A stretch of 64,000 nt of DNA from Paralithodes platypus (GCA_032716605.1 CM064480.1:22097651-22161650), one strand, 5' to 3'; numbered from the stretch's first letter, positions 1-11,616 are shown. The notes: a model not told the origin generated them from the letters alone. Numbers and translations: made by a program.

Positions 1-222
1 GGTTCATTAACACTTGTGTTAGAACATTTTGGGGTAACCTTATGAGCATTAATTCCCGGAAATTTTCTTTTTCCAGGGCGGAGTTCCGGCGGGTCAACAG
101 AGGACCAGAAGGAGCCCGGGGGTGGGTTAGCTTTTTCCAGTCTCTGTCATGGCTACACTAGACCCTGTTTTTGCTCTGTGCTTAACACCCTCTTGTTCAG
201 GGATCCCTATTTTTGCGCATAC
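1..222 (+). mobile_element. DIRS-0: 5' fragment of a DIRS-like retrotransposon
   Basis: This is leader sequence plus the first codons of gag. It closely matches the region before gag in DIRS-C (about 33905-34127), including the shared leader blocks GGGGTAACCTTATGAGCATT and TTCCGGCGGGTC. A polypyrimidine stretch ending in CAG lies just upstream of gag. DIRS-A (minus strand) begins abruptly at about 223, so the rest of DIRS-0 is not seen. The sequence beyond the far end of DIRS-A (9497 on) does not resume this gag. Confidence 0.8.
149..222 (+). pseudogene. DIRS Gag N-terminal fragment (DIRS-0)
   Basis: The ATG at 149 opens about 25 codons that parallel the start of Gag in DIRS-A, -B and -C: a PVFALC segment, a second Cys about five residues on, then GIPIFAHT. 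The reading frame is cut by the terminus of DIRS-A. In the longer copies this segment belongs to a Cys-rich, probably zinc-binding head. Only this stub survives, so it cannot encode a working protein. Confidence 0.75.
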
Positions 223-575
223 TATAGGTTTGACTCCTGTAAGGAGATAAAGAAAACCTAATATTTAGTAGTGGCCCCGTAATCATTGACGAACATGCCT
301 ATTACATAAGGCATCCTCTTCAAACACTAATCCGCCGTAGTTTTGAATCTACCGCGCAGAGCATTTAAAAACTGAGGAGCCTTCATCATGAGCGCACGCG
401 ACCTCACTCATGGCTTCAGTCATTATGAATTGGGTTCTCACTACGAAAAAACTTCGTAAAAAATAAAAACAAAAAGAAAATAAGAATAACTATCCAATAA
501 GCTTTCCATCATATCGTGGATGTACTTGTGTGGATTTCTGACCAGACGCTGATTCAGGCGTCATTCTTCCTTCAC
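223..575 (-). repeat. DIRS-A right inverted terminal repeat
   Basis: Its inner part is the reverse complement of 9192-9496. The outermost 45 or so bases are unique to this end and fold on themselves: AGGTTT pairs with AAACCT, and inside that CTCCT pairs with AGGAG around a GTA loop. A second hairpin with TACGAA/TTCGTA arms lies near 445-460. The same end structure is seen in DIRS-B and DIRS-C. Confidence 0.85.
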
Positions 576-646
576 TGACATATCAAGTAAACCAAAATCC
601 TCAATACATCAACGAATGGGAAGGGGACGGTCGGGAGGGCCCCAGT

Positions 647-752
647 CGTCAATGATTACGGGGCCACTACTAAATATTAGGTTTTCTTTATCTCCTTACA
701 GGAGTCAAACCTATAATTTATTAGTGGCCCCTCCATCATTGACGAACATGCC
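647..752 (-). repeat. DIRS-A internal complementary region (ICR)
   Basis: This block joins a copy of the outermost right-end sequence (through the AGGTTT hairpin) directly to a copy of the outermost left-end sequence (ATTTATTAGTGGCCCC), with CATTGACG at both sides. In DIRS1-type elements such an ICR templates the end-to-end joining that makes the circular intermediate (family knowledge). The same arrangement recurs at 26761-26866 and 41901-42007. Confidence 0.85.
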
Positions 753-893
753 TGATTTCTAAGACTGGAGGGGGACATTCGTAATCATATCATAACTCTA
801 GAAAAGCAGATAATAAAAACAACCACATAGTATTCTTACTTTGAAAATATATTTAACAACGGCATAGCCGAAAAATACAAGAAAAAGGGGGTT

Positions 894-926
894 CAGGCAG
901 GTGCGTGCTTCAAAGAAGCCTGCCTG
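894..926 (-). other. Conserved hairpin in the DIRS 3' UTR (DIRS-A copy)
   Basis: A 7-bp outer stem CAGGCAG/CTGCCTG encloses a 5-bp inner stem GCTTC/GAAGC with a 3-nt loop and a 6-nt one-sided bulge. It lies between the recombinase ORF and the ICR. Equivalent hairpins are at 26585-26617 (DIRS-B) and 41717-41749 (DIRS-C, with one outer pair changed on both sides). Possible roles are 3'-end formation or packaging; this is inference. Confidence 0.6.
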
Positions 927-1313
927 ACAAAAATGGGTAACCCTGAAGATTCTGAACACAGATCTGTAGTTACAAAGGCACCCCACTCAACGAGTGGTGA
1001 CAAAAAATAACAAGTTATAAGTTTATATGTGCACATAATAAACCCCAACATAAACTTGGAGATAAATTGCAAAGGAATCTCCATTATTCTAAAATTAAAT
1101 TGCTTTCGCAGCTAAACTACTCTAACAACACCGTTGTTTTGTACTTAACATTGTACTAGCACAATTTCTCACTGAGAAATTTTCATATCACATTAACCTT
1201 AAATTGTATCACAGCTCTCATACTCCGGCGGGGTCTACGGTGTCCTATGTCAACTGACTGCACCCCCCCCCCCCCTTTCCCGTGAAAGTAAACAAAAGTG
1301 ACTGCAGGGCCAC

Positions 1314-2294
1314 CTAGACCCTCTGCCTTAAAGCTATACATGGTAAGGAAGGTTTGTCTAGAGCAACTGACAAGTATCTAGACAGAAACGTATGATTAGA
1401 CGCCCACAACTGCGTGGACGCTATGTCTTCAACTGAAAAAAATTTCAGGAAACGTAAAGAGGCTGCCCATTTGCGTAAATCGTGGGCCCGACCCACAACG
1501 CCGGGATTACTTTCTTTAATGACTTCTACCAGAAGAGAGGCTAATCGCCGTTTAAGTAAGCGTTTACCCGTACTTGCTACCCATAAAGCACCTTGGGGGT
1601 TTTGAGGAGCTACTCTCAAATATTTGGTTAGAGCTTGCACTGGACATAAATTATGATGCACCTTTCCCCTTTTTAACGCCGGCACCGTGAACTCAGAAAA
1701 CACGTGTGCACTATGCTCATTCTTGGCTACAAAACCTGGGGAGGGTGCAATGGAAATACATTCATTAAGTCTACCAAACCTAAGACAATTAGGTGTGTTG
1801 CTCATCGCCGCCAGCTCAGACACTCTGTTTCCGGTGGCCAAAGCCAAAAGGAAAACCGCCTTTTTTAAGAGTAATGCAAAGTCTGCAGTATTTTGGTACA
1901 GACGAGAGTGAAGCAAAGACAAAGCTTTGTCCAGAGACCAAGTAGGCATGAGCTGACGGGGAGGTGGGCGGAGTTTAAAACATGCTCTCATAAAACCTGT
2001 TTCCTCCGCTACCGGTATGGAAAGACCCGTAAGGTCTAAAAAGGGCACTCTAATCGCAGTTAAGTGATTTTTTAATGTTACCACAGATAAAGGTTTCTGC
2101 TCAAACAGATAATTCAAATAATTAAAAACTAATGCTACTGATGGTACAGTTTGTTCGGTCCTAACGATCCAAGAAGTAAAGGTTTGCCAATGTGATTGAT
2201 ACTGTCGTTTTGTAGACTGAGTATATTGATTAAGTAATTTATTTGTCACATCTCTACCGTATGGTGCTAGCCACTTGGCCTCCTGAATGTCCAT
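1314..2294 (-). CDS. DIRS tyrosine recombinase (DIRS-A), intact
   Basis: A 326-residue ORF from an ATG at 2294 to a stop at 1314. The same start and length occur in DIRS-C (39108-40088). Tyrosine recombinases of DIRS elements integrate the circular cDNA (family knowledge). Visible motifs: an N-terminal SAM-like DNA-binding region with QYTQSTKRQYQSHW, the first catalytic Arg in ATGNRVSEL, the HxxR pair in HDLRKW, and the nucleophile Tyr in SRYLS. The frame is also open upstream of this ATG, where it overlaps the whole RT ORF in another frame; I chose the ATG because it is conserved in three copies and overlaps the RT stop by only 28 nt. No lesion is visible, so this may still be functional protein. 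Confidence 0.85.
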   Translation of the reverse strand: MDIQEAKWLAPYGRDVTNKLLNQYTQSTKRQYQSHWQTFTSWIVRTEQTVPSVALVFNYLNYLFEQKPLSVVTLKNHLTAIRVPFLDLTGLSIPVAEETGFMRACFKLRPPPRQLMPTWSLDKALSLLHSRLYQNTADFALLLKKAVFLLALATGNRVSELAAMSNTPNCLRFGRLNECISIAPSPGFVAKNEHSAHVFSEFTVPALKRGKVHHNLCPVQALTKYLRVAPQNPQGALWVASTGKRLLKRRLASLLVEVIKESNPGVVGRAHDLRKWAASLRFLKFFSVEDIASTQLWASNHTFLSRYLSVALDKPSLPCIALRQRV

Positions 2295-5200
2295 AATGCA
2301 AAAGTCAGCGAGGTCGCTAGGTTGCCAATCGTGTCTAAGTGGAAATACCCGACCGGGAGCGACACCGGGTGCGGGCACCACGTCTTTAATTGCTGGTACC
2401 ACAACTGCGCCGGCCACAGGGGTGCGACTAGCGAGACTAAACCTCGATTACCTCGTAGCTTGTTCACTACGTGGCACATTAGTGACGCGTCTGGCGGCGG
2501 AAACAGATAGATGGAGCTCCATCTGTTCCAGTCTGTCACCAGAGCGTCCGACCCCCCTGCCGGCGTTTTCGTCCGGCGGGTGAGGTATAGAGGGAGCTTG
2601 TGAGTCTCCTCGGACGCAAACAGATCCACTTGTGGATGGGAGAGCTCTGCAATCATTTGGTTGAAAATGGGTTGCTTGAGCTCCCATTCTACTGTCGTGC
2701 TCTGTCTCCGGGACAGAGCGTCTGCCCAGACGTTTGCTACGCCTGGGAGATAAGATGCGTGAAGATAAATGTCTAGTCTGTTGGCTAGAGTAAAAATCTC
2801 TTCCGACACGTTTAGCAACTTCCTTGACCTCGTTGACCCTTGTTTCTGAATACAGTGAACTGCGTTCAGATTGTCCATTCTGAAGGCCACCGACTTGCCC
2901 CTTAAAGCAGGGCCATGAGCCTGAAGGAAATACAAGGGGACTAGTAATTCTTTGACATTGATGTGGGAGATTTCTAAGTGGGACCAAAGCCCCTGACCCT
3001 GGTGCCCCTGATTTGACTGAAATCCCCAACCTATTGTGCCTGACGCATCCGTGTCTACCCATACTGTTGGCGGAGGAGAGGTCCATGACATTATTGAGTG
3101 CAACGTTTCCCTCTTCGCCCAGACCGCTAGTAAGGTGTGGATTAATTTCGGGATGGGCCATAACTTTCCCGCCGGTAAGAGTGGGAAATATTTATTGCCT
3201 TCCAATATTAAACGTTTTACTTTCAACCGGCCCAACATTACAGTTAGTTGAATCCAGTTGAGAGAGCCGACCAGAGACTCCCAGACCCTCCGTGTCGTAG
3301 TCAGACTGTGAAGAAACATGAACAGTTTCCTGCGAAACCTGTTGCGATTGTCCACACTCTGACTCAGAGTGAGAGCAGCTGTGTCCCAGACCAGCCCTAT
3401 CCACTGAGTTACTCGTGAGGGAACAAGGTTTGATTTTACCAGATTTACCTTGAACCCTAGAGTTTGACATGATTTAAAATTATGTTGACATGTTTGATGC
3501 ATAATTACTCTGTCTCTGCCACCACCAGCCAGTCGTCTAGGTACCACAACACTCTGATTCCTTGCTTTAACCTCTGAAGTGCGCATGGGGGTAATTGGAA
3601 ACGTCCCCCTGTGCTGACGTATTTGAGGTGTTTCCGTCACTAAAATATTCATTGTGCCATTAATAGCATTAATACTTATCCATATGTGCCTATTATGGGT
3701 TGATTATAAAGGTATTAACCTGAAACAACAATAAAACGAGTGAAAACAGCGTTTGGATGGTCAAAATCGGAGATATAGCCCGCGAGTTGTATAATGTATG
3801 GGTGAGGCAAGCTACTTTCCCCCCAATTTCCCCCAAGGCCACTGAGACACAGTCGATCGATACTCTCTCTCTCTCTCTCTTGCACTCGCTTGCCATCAGT
3901 GATGACAACACCCTGCTTGCAACTCGCTAATGTTAGCACGAAAATATACCTCAGAATAAGGGAATAACAGGGAAAATAGGTGATAACTGAAGGAGAGGAG
4001 GAAAGTGGGGAAGGAGGGGAGGTAGAGGACTGAGATTTTGCATGGCCCAGGGGCCAAAAAAAAAAAAAATAAAAAAAAAATAAAAATTTGATGTCAAAAG
4101 TTGATTTTTTTTTTCACTCACTCATAAGAGTCTCCCCGCAGTCCGCCGGGGGAACTCTTAAGAGTCTCCCCGCAGTTCCCGGGTTATTAACGGCATCAGG
4201 GCTTGCCGGACTAATTTTGTGAAAATCGAGGTGCCAGGTTCAAACCAAATGGCATCCTTTGAAAAACAAAATTTTGGTGCCTGATCCGTAAGGCCAGAAA
4301 CCTTTGAAACCTTTTGTTTACCGATACGTGCCAATAAGCGTCTGTCAGATCTAGGGAACACATCCAACCTCCCGGCGGAAGTGTTAGCCTGATTTGGTGT
4401 ACTGTTAACATACAGAATGACTCGTTGTGAATGTGAAGGTTCAGATAAGACAGGTCTACGACTGGTCTCATCTGAACACTGTCCCTTTTGGGAACCAAAA
4501 ATAGCTTGGACGTGAATACAGGGTAATTTGGGGGGACCGGGATGATGACATTCTTGGCAATCATTTCCTGGACCAGTGACTCCACCTCTAATGAAACAAA
4601 ATTCGCCGTTGTCGGCTGCCAAGTGATGCCTTTGCGTGCCACCATCCGTGCCCAAGTGTTTAACGGCCATGCTTGGTGACACGTTCGGAACGACCCAGTT
4701 AGCAGACAAGGGTTCGCCGGCTGTACTACCCTCGGATCCGCCGGCCTTAAGACTGGCACCGGGAGTGAGAGAGACTTTAGTTTTTTATGGTGGTGGAGTT
4801 GGTGGTGGTGGACGCTTCGCCGGCTGGCTAGCGTTGGCCAAAGATGGGCCCTTACCTGGCTTATTATGGCCGCGTCCTCTCTGACCTGAAAACCTACTCT
4901 GTCTATGCCTCTACTGACCTTGAGGGGAGGAGGAGGACTTAGATGGAAGAAAGGGCTTAGATCCCCCCAGCTGAGAGCGACTGGCCTGGGTTTGGGGAAG
5001 TTAAAGGCAGGTTTCTTAGAAGGGGTGGGACTGTGTTTAAAGGCCTGAGCCATATTAAACACCGTTCGCCACACGTCAGGGGACATTAAAGAGGGAGTGA
5101 GCACTGGTGACATGACCACCTGATTCGCAATGCGATCAGGCAGTTTTCGGACTAAGGACATTCTGAGGTCTTGTCTCGCTCGTACCGCCTCAAGCAAGGC

Positions 5201-5335
5201 GGTGCGGATGTCACCCAAAGATTGGATTGACGACTGAAGAAGCAGTCGCCGGGAAAATTCAACCGATCGTCTGGCGTCCGCGTCTGCGATTGCCTGAGTG
5301 GACCGGAGCAAAGACTTTGCTATCTGTTGAGACAC
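2267..5335 (-). pseudogene. DIRS reverse transcriptase/RNase H (DIRS-A), split by a MITE
   Basis: The N-terminal half is at 5335-4191 and the C-terminal half at 3566-2267; between them sits a TTAA MITE (3571-4186). Before the insertion the frame carries RT motifs such as MRPVVDLSYLN and MPFGLNLAPR. After it come RNase H (DTDASGTIGWG, NVKELL, FRMDN, WADALSR) and a region beginning VDLFAS and ending PLWPAQLWYQQL, which resembles the Dam-like segment that follows RNase H in DIRS elements. The RT YLDD core falls at the disrupted boundary. Relative to DIRS-B, 8 codons near ITWQ are deleted, and an indel in the gag tail throws gag into the RT frame. Confidence 0.85.
3571..4186. mobile_element. MITE family b, copy 1 (TTAA target, piggyBac-like)
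   Basis: Flanked by TTAA at 3567-3570 and 4187-4190. The empty site is seen in DIRS-B, where the same RT codons are uninterrupted. The termini are CCTCTGAAGTGCGC and GTTCCCGGGTTA. It contains a (CT)n run (about 3863-3879), an A-rich tract and a duplicated AGAGTCTCCCCGCAGT block near the right end. No transposase is present. TTAA duplication with CC[CT]-type termini is the hallmark of piggyBac-mobilised elements (family knowledge). Other copies: 30346-30951 and a truncated one at 27841-28307. Confidence 0.8.
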
Positions 5336-5388
5336 TATGTATTGAGAGAACAGGCGAAAAGCTTTCCCCCTTAGCCTAAATTCTCGTT

Positions 5389-7403
5389 CTAGGTGAGTTG
5401 GGGTAGGGTAGTGAAAGGTTCTTTTAGCTCACAGAGATTAATTTTAGGGGCAGCTAAGAAAGCAAACAAAGCTGAAGGGACTCCGCCGGCAGAACACACT
5501 GGCATGGAGAACCAAGAATGAGTATCTTGAGGGATCTGGTGGGAAGTTTTGGAAGTAAATGTGGTCGCAAAGTTTTGAGCCTCTGCCTCCCATTCCACCC
5601 AAGGTCCTGGACCCAACTGCCCCACCTTCAAGACTGGATTAGCTGCTGTGTCTGTGACGGTTAGCAAATCGAGTTCTGGAGTGAGAGCTGACAGAGTCTT
5701 AATGTCATTAAATCCATCATGTTTAGACCAGTCTGAAAAAAGTTTTGAAGCTGAGGCAGAGGGTAAAGCCGGCTTAGCAGCATAAACAAAATAATCTTGG
5801 TGATAATAACTAGGCATAGCCTTTATGTTGACATCTAGTACATTGCCCAAAGTATCCAAGGCCCTTAATTTCCTAGATTTATTGCCCTGGATGACCCACT
5901 CACGCGGTACTGGGAGTTCCCCTGACAAGGTAGGTTGGGCGATCTCTGGTTTAGTGGGGGTCAAAAGGACCCATGACTCGTCTGGTCCGTAAAGCAAGGG
6001 CATAGCTACCTTTCTGAGAGGCGCTCTGTCTAGAGGGGGCGGATTGACATCCGTTATAACCCTTACATTCGAAGTGGTCAATGCCGCCGTAGCAGGCCTA
6101 GTAACCACTGATGGTGACAGAGGGGGAGGGTGAGGGATCTGAGTTAAAGCAATAGAAGTCATCAGAGGCCGTACCGTAGAGCTTGTCGTGGGAGCTCCCA
6201 AGTCCACTGTGGGAGTTTCCTGCTGTTGGCTAAAAAATTTAGATAAAGCATTACTGAGTAGCCCATCAATTTCCTGTGCAGTGACAAATTGACTTGATGA
6301 TGTACTAACTAGGGAATCATTAAGATCTTGTGCGGCATCTAAGCCTGAACCTGACTCTTGCCCTTCCATATCTGAGATAATTGAAACCTCGTCTTTTTTA
6401 TCCTGTTCCTCCTGAGAAGATCCCGCCGAAGCTGGGGTATCACCTTGTTGCCAAGATAAGTCAGGGATAGAGGATGGGATCGCCGCGTCCCGGTGGACGT
6501 CAGCCACTGTGTGTATAGTTTGAGCCGGAAGTGGGTGGTCAGGTCCTGGCTGAGAATATCGCCAAACACCTAGGCCTTGGCCTACACTCCCTTGGGAGTC
6601 CGCAACACTCTCAACCCCTGAGCCCCCTGAATTCTCCAATTCCAGGGTTAAAATGTTAATGGGTAAATCATCTTTAGGTACAGGCACTATACTCTGGACC
6701 CCTGAGCCCGAACACAAACTCTGTCTGGGGTAGAGGTACGATGAGAAGCACTAGAAACTGGTGAATGTCGTGAGGCCTTTTTATCATGGGAATCCTTCTT
6801 TGAAGATTTATGGCTGTGGTGTGACCGTGAACTACTCTTCGATTTATAGGATTTATCGCCGTGACCACTGGTGGAACTTTCTGTCTTACTCTTCTTACTC
6901 GATGGTGAAGAGGCAAGACTAGGTGGCTGGTGTCTGAGAGGTGACCTAGACCGAGATCTCTCCCGGGACGAGGAGGCTGCCGCCGGGGGTGTAGGCTCTC
7001 TTTGACGTTTCGCAGTAGCAGTAGGAGAAGACACAGAAACCTGACCAGTCTCTGCCGGCTTACGACTAGTTACTCGAGAGGGACGTTTAGGGGGAGGGTG
7101 CTCAACAAGAAGCCTATCCCAAAGAGGGACATTGTCACATTGAAGTGATTTATGAGCCACAATCGTAGTATACGCTGCCATCTGTTGCCTAACCTCTCGT
7201 AAGGCGACCGCTGCGGTCTTATCATTATCTCGGAGGACTTTGACACTTAATTGGGAGCAAAAGGAACATTTGCGCGTCACCCACAGACCCCTTGAACGGT
7301 CTAGACATTTAACACACTTGATGCAAAGAGTGTGCGCAAAAATAGGGATACCGGCACAGGTAGGGGTAATGCATAAAGCAAAAACTGGGGCAAAGGTAGC
7401 CAT
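5389..7403 (-). pseudogene. DIRS Gag (DIRS-A), frameshifted
   Basis: Starts at the ATG at 7403. The head is Cys-rich (ALCITPTC, then CIKCVKC and CSFC), followed by an Arg/Ser-rich tract with RSRSRSP repeats and poly-Lys/His/Ser, and a long conserved domain ending near the RT ORF. Compared with the open 866-codon Gag of DIRS-B, the frame is broken near 6715 and again near 5395. The last part of Gag continues in the 5335 ORF, where it becomes fused to RT. It is therefore a pseudogene. DIRS Gag is poorly characterised; its assignment rests on position, zinc-binding pattern and basic Gly/Arg tail. Confidence 0.8.
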
Positions 7404-9191
7404 GACAGAGACTGGTGGGAAACTACTGCAGGGTCTGTATTGGTCCGCCGGGGCCCAGCTCTGGAAAAAAAGAAAATTTCCAGGAATTAATGCTCATAAG
7501 GTTAACCCAACATGATCGCATACACACACACACACATGTGTCAATAACCCGCCGGGTAATGAGACGTAATGTCACAACGATCACAGCTCGCTACGCGGCG
7601 GGATCCTATAAAGATTTCCGAATATCTAAACATGTCCTAAGAAAGTTAAGAATACCCTCTGACATAATATAAAGGACCAGTATGGCGTTTATAACAGTCT
7701 TTCTGGTGGTGACTGTCTCAAGATTCAATTTTGGAAAAACAATCCCCCACTAAGACGCCGGTACCAGAATTATTTAGCAGAATAACACAGGGCAGGCTGA
7801 TACGAGATCTGATTTCTTACGAATTGTCACAAAGGATCGCCGTAAGTTTGAAGGCGGCGATACATTAACGTATCTCTCAATTAACTGGTTAACTATATGG
7901 AATTGTAAATTCCTTATTTCCTCCTCCCAGGAGCACCCGCCGGGTGTGAAAAATTTGTGAAAAGATGCTAACCCTAATTGAGCCTTCGATCGCCGTAAGT
8001 CTGAAGGCGGTGACACATAAAGTACCACTAAAATGGATCGGTTAACTAAATTGAATGACCAAGACGCTCATCCCACCCTACCAAGGTGCACCCGCCGGGT
8101 GAGATGTAAACAACGTTAACCCCATAAGTTCCTGTCCCCACTTCTTTGTAAAAGATCGCCGGGGAGGAAAGCCCTCAACAACAGCTAGGTTTGTTCTATT
8201 TGGTTTGTAAAACCGGGTAGAAAAACTTCATAACATCTGTCCGCATGAAAATGTTAGATGGGTACAGCCAGACCGCCAGGGATCATAGGGAGCCTGAAAC
8301 AGGCACCAACACAGAGACGCAGTCCTGGAGAGCCACAGACACCTCCTCGCCGGGGACACAAGCCTGTGTTGAAACCACGCGTGGCCCAACACGGCTCTCG
8401 GCCGGATTTTTTCATGGTGAAACCGAGAAAAACCCGCCGGAAAGTAACCCACCCCGTTCAGAAACCAACTGAACGCACAACGGACCTGGGAGCAAGCCAA
8501 GCACGACTAGCCCAGGGCCCACACAATAATCCGAGGAATTAGCCAATACACAACTAAACCAGGAAACATACATAGTCCGTGGAATTAGCCAATACACAAC
8601 TAAACCAGGATACACATGACACAGTAGGACATATTTATAAAATAAACAATAACACTTGTACATGTGGCAAAGCTACGAGCGGCTGGCTAGGCCTAAGCAG
8701 ACGGCATAAGAAATGTTGAAATATAAACAAAAACACTGGAAATATAACAACAGGAACCACCGCCAACACACCACTGTAGTAAAGACTTCCGACAAAGGGA
8801 AGACTGACTCGGGACCCAGAAAAACTTCACTAAGTGAAGAAAACTACGCTGGGAACGTCAGAAGCAATGCTTACCTCATCAGAAAGATAAAAGGCAGCAT
8901 AAAATAACGCGTAATGAAAGCCGCCTGCATCACAAGGTAACTCAACTGTGAAAAGATCACATGTCCACAACAGGACCACGAGGGTACATCCGAAATAGAT
9001 GCCCCAAACACACGACCCAAAATACACTGCACTGCGGGCAACCAGCCCAGGACACTCCTGCTACGCATATCCTAACCTTACTCGATACATCCCGGAGTAA
9101 ACAAATGAGAAAAAACTCACTAGGGACGCAGCAAATGCGGAACCAGCGGAGCGTGGGGAGACACGTCCGGGCGGGGCGAGCGCAGAGCAGA
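7404..9191 (-). other. DIRS-A leader (between left ITR and gag)
   Basis: Non-coding, GC-mosaic leader of about 1.8 kb. It holds two direct repeats of about 153-155 bp (GATCGCCGTAAG at 7835 and 7988), three ACCCG-C-CGGGT palindromes, an (AC)n microsatellite at about 7522-7537, and a 46-bp tandem duplication containing GAATTAGCCAATACACAACT (about 8532-8612). The homologous region in DIRS-B (18914-20719) has the same order on the other strand. Short ORFs here look spurious. Confidence 0.7.
7547..8101. repeat. Three spaced ACCCG-C-CGGGT palindromes (DIRS-A leader)
   Basis: Palindromes with a single central base occur at 7547-7557, 7934-7946 and 8089-8101; the latter two extend to CACCCGCCGGGTG. 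Spacings are about 387 and 155 bp. DIRS-B has the same three at 20575, 20189 and 20041, with almost identical spacings (386 and 148 bp). They could be protein-binding sites or RNA hairpins; this is inference. Confidence 0.6.
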
Positions 9192-9496
9192 GAAGGAAGA
9201 ATGACGCCTGAATCAGCGTCTGGTCAAAGATCCACACAAGTACATCCACGATATGATGGAAAGCTTATTGGATAGTTATTTTTATTTTTATTTTTATTTT
9301 TTACGAAGTTTTTTCGTAGTGAGAACCCCATTCATAATGACTGAAGCCATGAGTGAGGTCGCGTGCGCTCATGATGAAGGCTCCTCAGATTTTAAATGCT
9401 CTGCGCGGTAGATTCAAACTACGGCGGATTAGTGTTTGAAGAGGATGCCTTATGTAATAGGCATGTTCGTCAATGATGGAGGGGCCACTAATAAAT
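9192..9496 (-). repeat. DIRS-A left inverted terminal repeat
   Basis: Reverse complement of the inner part of 223-575. The element end reads ATTTATTAGTGGCCCCTCC on the minus strand, as in DIRS-B and DIRS-C. It contains the TACGAA/TTCGTA hairpin next to an A/T-rich tract. Confidence 0.85.
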
Positions 9497-9700
9497 TGAG
9501 TCTTTTTACTTTTCAAAGATGATTTTAGCTAGATTAGACATTGCATAATTATATTCTTGTTTGGTGATACTAGATACGTTAGTAGTATAAGTTAGTTAAC
9601 AAAATACAATGGAATATTTGAGACATATCTTTACTATGATACCACATTTCATAATACTTGAATTATGACCAACACAAATTAAGATATAAAGTTTCATTAC
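9497..9700. other. Short AT-rich spacer between DIRS-A and gypsy-1
   Basis: About 200 bp with no ORF and no similarity to other parts of the window that I can see. It may be one of the few remnants of older host sequence. Confidence 0.4.
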
Positions 9701-10998
9701 TGAGATGCGGTCTCAGGATGATAAGACCGCATCTCTAGCTGCCACTAAACCTGCAGCCAACCCTACTCCTGTCAGCCACCCTGCTCCTGCCCGCATCGCC
9801 CGCATATCAACGAGACAGGAAGTGATCCCCCCATCTTATAACAGAATCTGCCCGGGGGCATCTAGCTACAAGGTACAGCCAGAATCCAGGCGCGCCACCC
9901 CCAGAGCTACAAGGACATAACCACCACGCGCCAACACCACCCCAGCGCCTTTGATCCTCTCAAGCCGGGCGCCTTAAGTAGGGGCAAGAAGATTGCCTTA
10001 TACTCACCCAGCCTGGACATCAGTAACTAAGCTTGCCATTTGGTATTATTTAGTTCAGGGTAAGAACAGCCAGAGATAGCTGGTGTTCAACTTGTCAGTT
10101 GTGTGCTGTGATCGAAGATCTACCAGGTCGGGTTCCCCCCATAAGGAAGAGGACTAGCTTGGGCAACCCACTTTGGGCTCCCCCTTTCTGGCCTTCGATA
10201 CGGTGCACAAACCAAGTACCAAAGGATTCCCACCTTGTTTTGTTCAAGGGATTATGAGGATAGTGTAGTAACTTGAGATCTACCAGATCGGGTTCCCCCC
10301 ATCAGGAAGAGGACTAATTTTGGGCAACCCACTTTGGGCTCCCCTTTCTGGATTCTCTTTTTGCTACATGGTTCTGATAGTTCCACGAACTAGCAAGGAA
10401 GGAAGACACTTACCTTGACCCCCCTTAGACTACCTATAATGTCACTATCTAGACTGCTTGCCACTCTAGGTAGATCATTATGCTAGTCACCCTAACCCCC
10501 CAAACCTTGTAGAAGAACTCCAGCATATCCTTTGGGGATCACTGCACTGTGGGAGTGCAAGAGGAACCCGGTTGTCCCGTGGTAGGCGCCAAGGTCTAAG
10601 GAATCATCTTGTGACTCACCCTGGACCAGTAGCTGGAGTCATCACGCTCAGCCGCCCCCCCTCCCCCCCCCTGGACCAACTTCCGGAGTCATCACGCCCA
10701 GCCGCCCTCCGGACTACTGGATCCTCCCTCGATCTACGGGCCCTCCAGTTCACTACAGCTCTCCTTTAAGTGATTTTGTACCGTTTATGGGTATAGAGTT
10801 GACTCAGGGTTGTGGTAGAAGTTATCTTCAGGGGTTCTCATTAACATTACGTCTTGCGAGAGGTCTTTCTTCTCCCTACTTAAATTGACGTTAATTAGCC
10901 CACTTGCCGGGACCCATTATACATACCTATCAGGGGATCCTTATATATGCACCTTCCCGGGTTATTGGTCTCCCATAGCCCGACAGAGGGGGCGTGCT

Positions 10999-11007
10999 TA
11001 TATAAGG
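10999..11007 (+). promoter_or_regulatory. Putative TATA box of the gypsy-1 LTR promoter
   Basis: TATATAAGG in the middle of the LTR, upstream of the AATAAA signal, as expected for a U3 promoter. It is conserved on the minus strand in both gypsy-2 LTRs (near 61204). No experimental start site is known. Confidence 0.55.
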
Positions 11008-11616
11008 CCCATAGCATCAAACACAAACACATATTTGCATGTAATCTAGTCCCTTTGTATAACTTCTAGCCTAATTCATTTAACATTCTGTCAGGTTCAT
11101 AACTCGAATAGATTTCACTCTATCTCAGCTCCCGACGATTGTTGCCTCAGCCTTCAGCACCTTGCTAGTACACAATTAGAGTTAAGGATTAATCTTTGCC
11201 AGGTGAGATCTAGCACACCTATAGTATTAATATCATTTGTGAGCCTTTCCGAGCCCACTTCATTGTTGATGACCACTTGGCCATTATTGCTTTAGAGTCA
11301 GTTAACGTCACTATATGCCGGGGACATCATTGCATGATCCAGACGGCATTTGCCATTACTGCACTCTTGTCTTTTGTTGAGATCCTCTCTTAGATCTATT
11401 ATGGGTAGGAGGTGTACCTCCACCATTTTGGATACCTTATAATTGTATCCTAGGAGTATTATTATTACCTTGAGTCCGGACCCATTGTCCGACTCCTATT
11501 GCTTACTTGATAACCTGAGTATTGTATGTCTTAATTATTCTTATTGTTGTTGATGATCTCCAGGTTACAGGTATAAAATATATGTCTTGCTCCTCCATGA
11601 ACCAGGTGTTAAACTG

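Larger units (their letters stand above)
223..9496 (-). mobile_element. DIRS-A: full-length DIRS-like tyrosine-recombinase retrotransposon
   Basis: About 9.3 kb. Read on the minus strand it has left ITR, long leader, gag, RT/RNase H, tyrosine recombinase, 3' UTR, internal complementary region and right ITR. This is the canonical DIRS1-type plan (known family architecture). There are no LTRs and no obvious target duplication, as expected for recombinase-mediated integration of a circle. Gag has at least two frameshifts and RT is split by a 616-bp TTAA MITE (3571-4186), but the recombinase ORF is intact. The left flank is DIRS-0 gag, while the right flank (from 9497) is unrelated AT-rich sequence. 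Confidence 0.9.

Noticed and set aside
7840..8110. CRISPR array from repeated CGCCG/ACCCGCCGGGT motifs
   Set aside because: Only two 150-bp units, no spacer structure, and the setting is a eukaryotic retrotransposon leader.
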